A stretch of DNA of 64,000 nucleotides from Talinum fruticosum (taxonomy: Eukaryota; Streptophyta; Magnoliopsida; Caryophyllales; Talinaceae). Both the position numbers and the translations under genes were made by a program. This document shows positions 61,401-64,000 of the stretch, one piece after another (within the stretch, counting starts at the first letter, position 1; each line of letters begins with the position of its first letter). A model generated the notes under the pieces. It did no database searches. It saw nothing but the letters and a program-made list of their open reading frames with translations, and had not been told where the DNA came from. The stretch is from positions 3,967,422-4,031,421 of the forward strand of contig JAITYX010000055.1 in assembly GCA_021018815.1 (NCBI GenBank), read 5' to 3'.

Positions 61401-61906
61401 GTCTGACTTTGCATTTGACCCAGAATTTGCACCGTTTTTTCCTTTCCTGGTGGAGCTTTTGGGATAGAGATTGGTATAAGATCGTCCCCTGATGTAGAGG
61501 CCTTAACTGATTTGGCTGGGGCAGGTGACAAGGAAGGGGCAGGAGAAGGAGCAGAGGATTTGCTGGGCGAAGGAGCTTCAGCTAAAAACCTTCTTGAGCC
61601 AGCAGCTACATTGGACTTCGGAAGTAGAGACTCCAGATTTTTCCGGTACCAACCACCTGGGCTGACATCTTCTCCAGAGACGGGGCGAGTATGATGATTC
61701 TCCCTTAAGCAATTGAGGAGGCTTTCCTTTATCTGTGGATGTAGATTGATAAGAGCATTTTTCACATTTTGCTCTGTCAATGCCTGAATATCAGGAGTGA
61801 CTCCTGCATTTACGCTTCGAGTGTTATGGATACCCAAACCAAGATCTTCATAAATTTGCTTCAAATGTATAAGATCAAGCCTGCAACTAGCTGCTAAGAT
61901 GTGCGC
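58445..61906 (-). CDS. Type-I formin (FH5-like), 5' partial, two one-base frameshifts
   Basis: Type-I formins are membrane-anchored actin nucleators that link cell wall and actin, with FH5 acting at cell plates and tip growth. Exons on the minus strand: 61906-61220, 60976-60437, 60354-60158, 59651-59416, 59320-58445, all GT-AG. The first exon seen starts AHILAASCRLDLIHLK, so the signal-peptide exon lies further right, probably outside the window. A proline-rich extracellular part (SPSKSSAPSPAPSLSPAP) precedes a membrane segment (TLIIAIAATAGATFVVAILV), an FH1 region with three LKPPPG repeats and polyproline runs, and FH2 (LKPFFWDKV, TGNRMNDGT, GGAQAFKLDTLLKLSDVKG). The frame breaks at the A6 run (+ strand T6, 61435-61440) before the membrane segment and at 60669-60676 (CCCAAAAA on the sense strand) in FH1. 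One base restored at each puts all five exons in phase, 845 aa without the first exon. Confidence 0.92.
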
Positions 61907-61911
61907 CTGCC

Positions 61912-64000
61912 ATCAGATGTTAAAGCACTTTTAGCGTACAAAGTTCATGAGAAGAATTGCATTGCCAACAGCCCTTTACAAAGCATAACTTCACTCTAGT
62001 TCAAATCCAAAAAAGTCGATAACACACAAGCTCTGCCTTTTTTTTGGGGGGTGTACATCGCCCTAGTAATTGATAAAAACTTTGAAAATGGAGCTCAAAT
62101 AACATTGCTAACAAAATAACCCAAACAAAGCTATCTGGAAAAAAGGGAATGATACAAGGTTCAGACACTTGCAATATTAATACACCCTCCTAAACATCTT
62201 GGAAATGATTTTTTTCAGTGAACATCATTCAGTGGTCTGTTTTTTTATTGATTATCAAAGAAACAGAGTTTACCAAAGAACAAAAAAGATAGAGAAAAAG
62301 AGAGTCCTCATTGTGGGATCAATCTATCCTAATGATCACAACCATCTGGCATACATGAAAAGCTGACTCCACAAAAAGCTATGTTGCTAGGACTTCCCAT
62401 TCTACCTCAAGTATCCAGGTCAGATTGTCGGGCACTAGACAATTCTTCATGTTGATCCTTTTTTATGAATTCATTTTAGACAAAAAACGTTCAACATTCT
62501 TAAAAAATTGCCAGTCAGATTATAATGCATGCAAGTCATTACAAAGCAACATTATGTTGAAACTCGTGCAGCGATGAAGATATGACTCATTATCTAATAA
62601 ATGAACTGTGCTAACACGTCATAGAAGGTTCAAACGCCAAATCAAAGAGTTGCACTCCCGTGATTGTTAAGGAAAAGCATCATGTCACATGACTACGAGG
62701 CAAAGGGATGTTTAGCAATTAGCAATAATTGACCGTAGTAGCTGTCAGTTACTGGCTAATTGCATTAACTAGTAGTTTAGCAGATAGTATTAGCTGCTGC
62801 TTCAATTCCCCTGCCCCTCTAGCTCCTAGAGTTGTCCTTATAATAATAACTACAGAAGCACTAGCTGCTTCAGTACACAAATCACATTTACACTTATTTT
62901 TTTTATTTTATTTTATTACAGATGATGCAAGTCTCTCTTATTTTAGATTTAGACATAGTTGTCCATTTTCCACATAGTTTCCAGATAGCTATCACAAAAA
63001 CCCCTCCTTTGAGCTTTCTAAACAAGCTACTTGGCAAACAATGCTTTGACACAAGTTACCAAACATGTCAATTAATTATTTGACATGCTAATTTCCCCAA
63101 TACAGCTTATTTGCCCCAAAATGTTGATGAAAGTTCTGTGCCAAACACCCATACTGAATGTTTAGGGCAGCCATGGGCAAGAAGACATCTCAAAATTATT
63201 GTATAAAAACAAAGCTCAACATGCCACTCTAGTAGGCCTGCAACACTCGAAGTAACTTCCAATCAACATGAGTACAAACTGGACTTTCAATTTCTGAAAC
63301 CAAAAAGAAAAGAAAAGAAAAGGGAGAGAGTCATTTCTAAGCATGTCAACAGTACTGCATAAGAGAATGCGGCTCAAAAAGGATGCCCTTCCATGCATTC
63401 TCTTCGCTCGTCCTGCTCTGACATCATGTCAACTAGCAATTGATTTCTGGATTGCAAAATATTCCTGCTGTTTGTTGTAATTGAACCTTAGAGGATGACA
63501 TATAAGTAGGCTACTATTTCCCCAAGTTTGCACCACCTAAATAAATACACAACATTCCAAGATTCCTCGTACTAGCTGGCCATCCAATAGTATCGTTCTC
63601 ACAATTGTTTCCCTGAGTAAATTATACAAATCATCAAGGTCCTCATTATAGGCAATTTTCACAGCAAGTTCCTGTCAGTTTCACAAATGTTTCCGTTCCT
63701 GGTTCTAAACCTTAAACCTGTCTCAATTTTTAACAATATTCTGATATATAACTTGATAAATCATGAGATTCATTAATCTCTATGTGTCCATGCATTAACT
63801 CTCAGTCACTCACAGGTTTTTCGCTAAACAGAACAAAGCATTAGTACATATTTGCAGCCATATATTGTCCATAATCAGCCTCTCAGTTCCAAAGAACAAA
63901 ATAATACTACTTGCTGAAAACATAATTGCATCAGCAAGCTATTAGGCCCTTCCCAAACATCAAATTGCTTCAATTAAAGTGCAGCTACACATCAGATCAG
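61912..64000. other. Probable first intron of the formin gene, to the window edge
   Basis: The acceptor TGATGGCAG sits at 61915-61907 (minus strand). I find no exon with a signal peptide and matching phase up to the window's end; the 60-codon ORF at 63398-63216 does not resemble a formin N-terminus. The DNA is AT-rich with nothing else recognisable. Confidence 0.45.

Noticed and set aside
1..64000. tRNA, rRNA or CRISPR-type features
   Set aside because: B-box-like words occur but no cloverleaf could be built; no rRNA sequence; the only spaced repeat array is the palindrome set inside an LTR, which is not a CRISPR.

Overview
This window is nuclear DNA from a flowering plant, most likely a woody eudicot; I cannot name the species. 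The evidence is GT-AG introns in every gene, plant-only families (TPS-a terpene synthase, GRAS factor, plant type-I formin, CRLK kinase), AT-rich intergenic DNA with Stowaway MITEs, a plant LINE with a C-terminal RNase H, and a Ty3/Gypsy-type LTR. I see no prokaryotic, organellar or viral features.

Layout: a complete sesquiterpene-synthase-like gene (2.95-6.83 kb, +); a PAT1-type GRAS regulator (8.05-9.84 kb, -) with a long 5'UTR intron and a promoter near 12.18 kb; about 12 kb of AT-rich DNA with Stowaway MITEs, a hAT-like element and two promoter-like motif clusters without genes; a CRLK1-like receptor-like kinase (25.5-29.2 kb, +); a DFR-like short-chain reductase (31.5-38.8 kb, +) whose 5.7-kb first intron holds an unrecognised antisense gene (35.47-36.15 kb); a C2H2 zinc-finger gene (41.95-44.08 kb, -); a Mutator-like element with a perfect 9-bp target duplication and a possible captured gene fragment (44.8-45.9 kb); a decayed LINE (about 48.1-55.2 kb, +) split by a solo LTR that carries an array of paired palindromes; a canonical histone H2A gene (56.76-57.49 kb, +); and a type-I formin (58.4 kb to at least 61.9 kb, -) whose first exon is probably beyond the right edge.

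These genes are not an operon-like pathway. They are unrelated housekeeping, signalling and metabolic genes. The order kinase, reductase, zinc finger, H2A, formin appears to match, from memory, the duplicated Arabidopsis segments At5g54590-54650 and At4g27230-27250, so the right half looks like conserved ancestral synteny. The terpene synthase and GRAS genes are not part of that block as I recall it.

The most important quality signal is that four of the seven recognised genes (GRAS, CRLK-like, DFR-like, formin) are broken only by single missing bases in short homopolymers, five events in all. Restoring one base in each brings every downstream exon back into phase. This fits homopolymer undercalling in a long-read assembly better than decay of four genes. 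I did not find a clearly new biological system. The best candidates for novelty are the nested orphan gene, the gene-carrying Mutator element and the palindrome array in the LTR.
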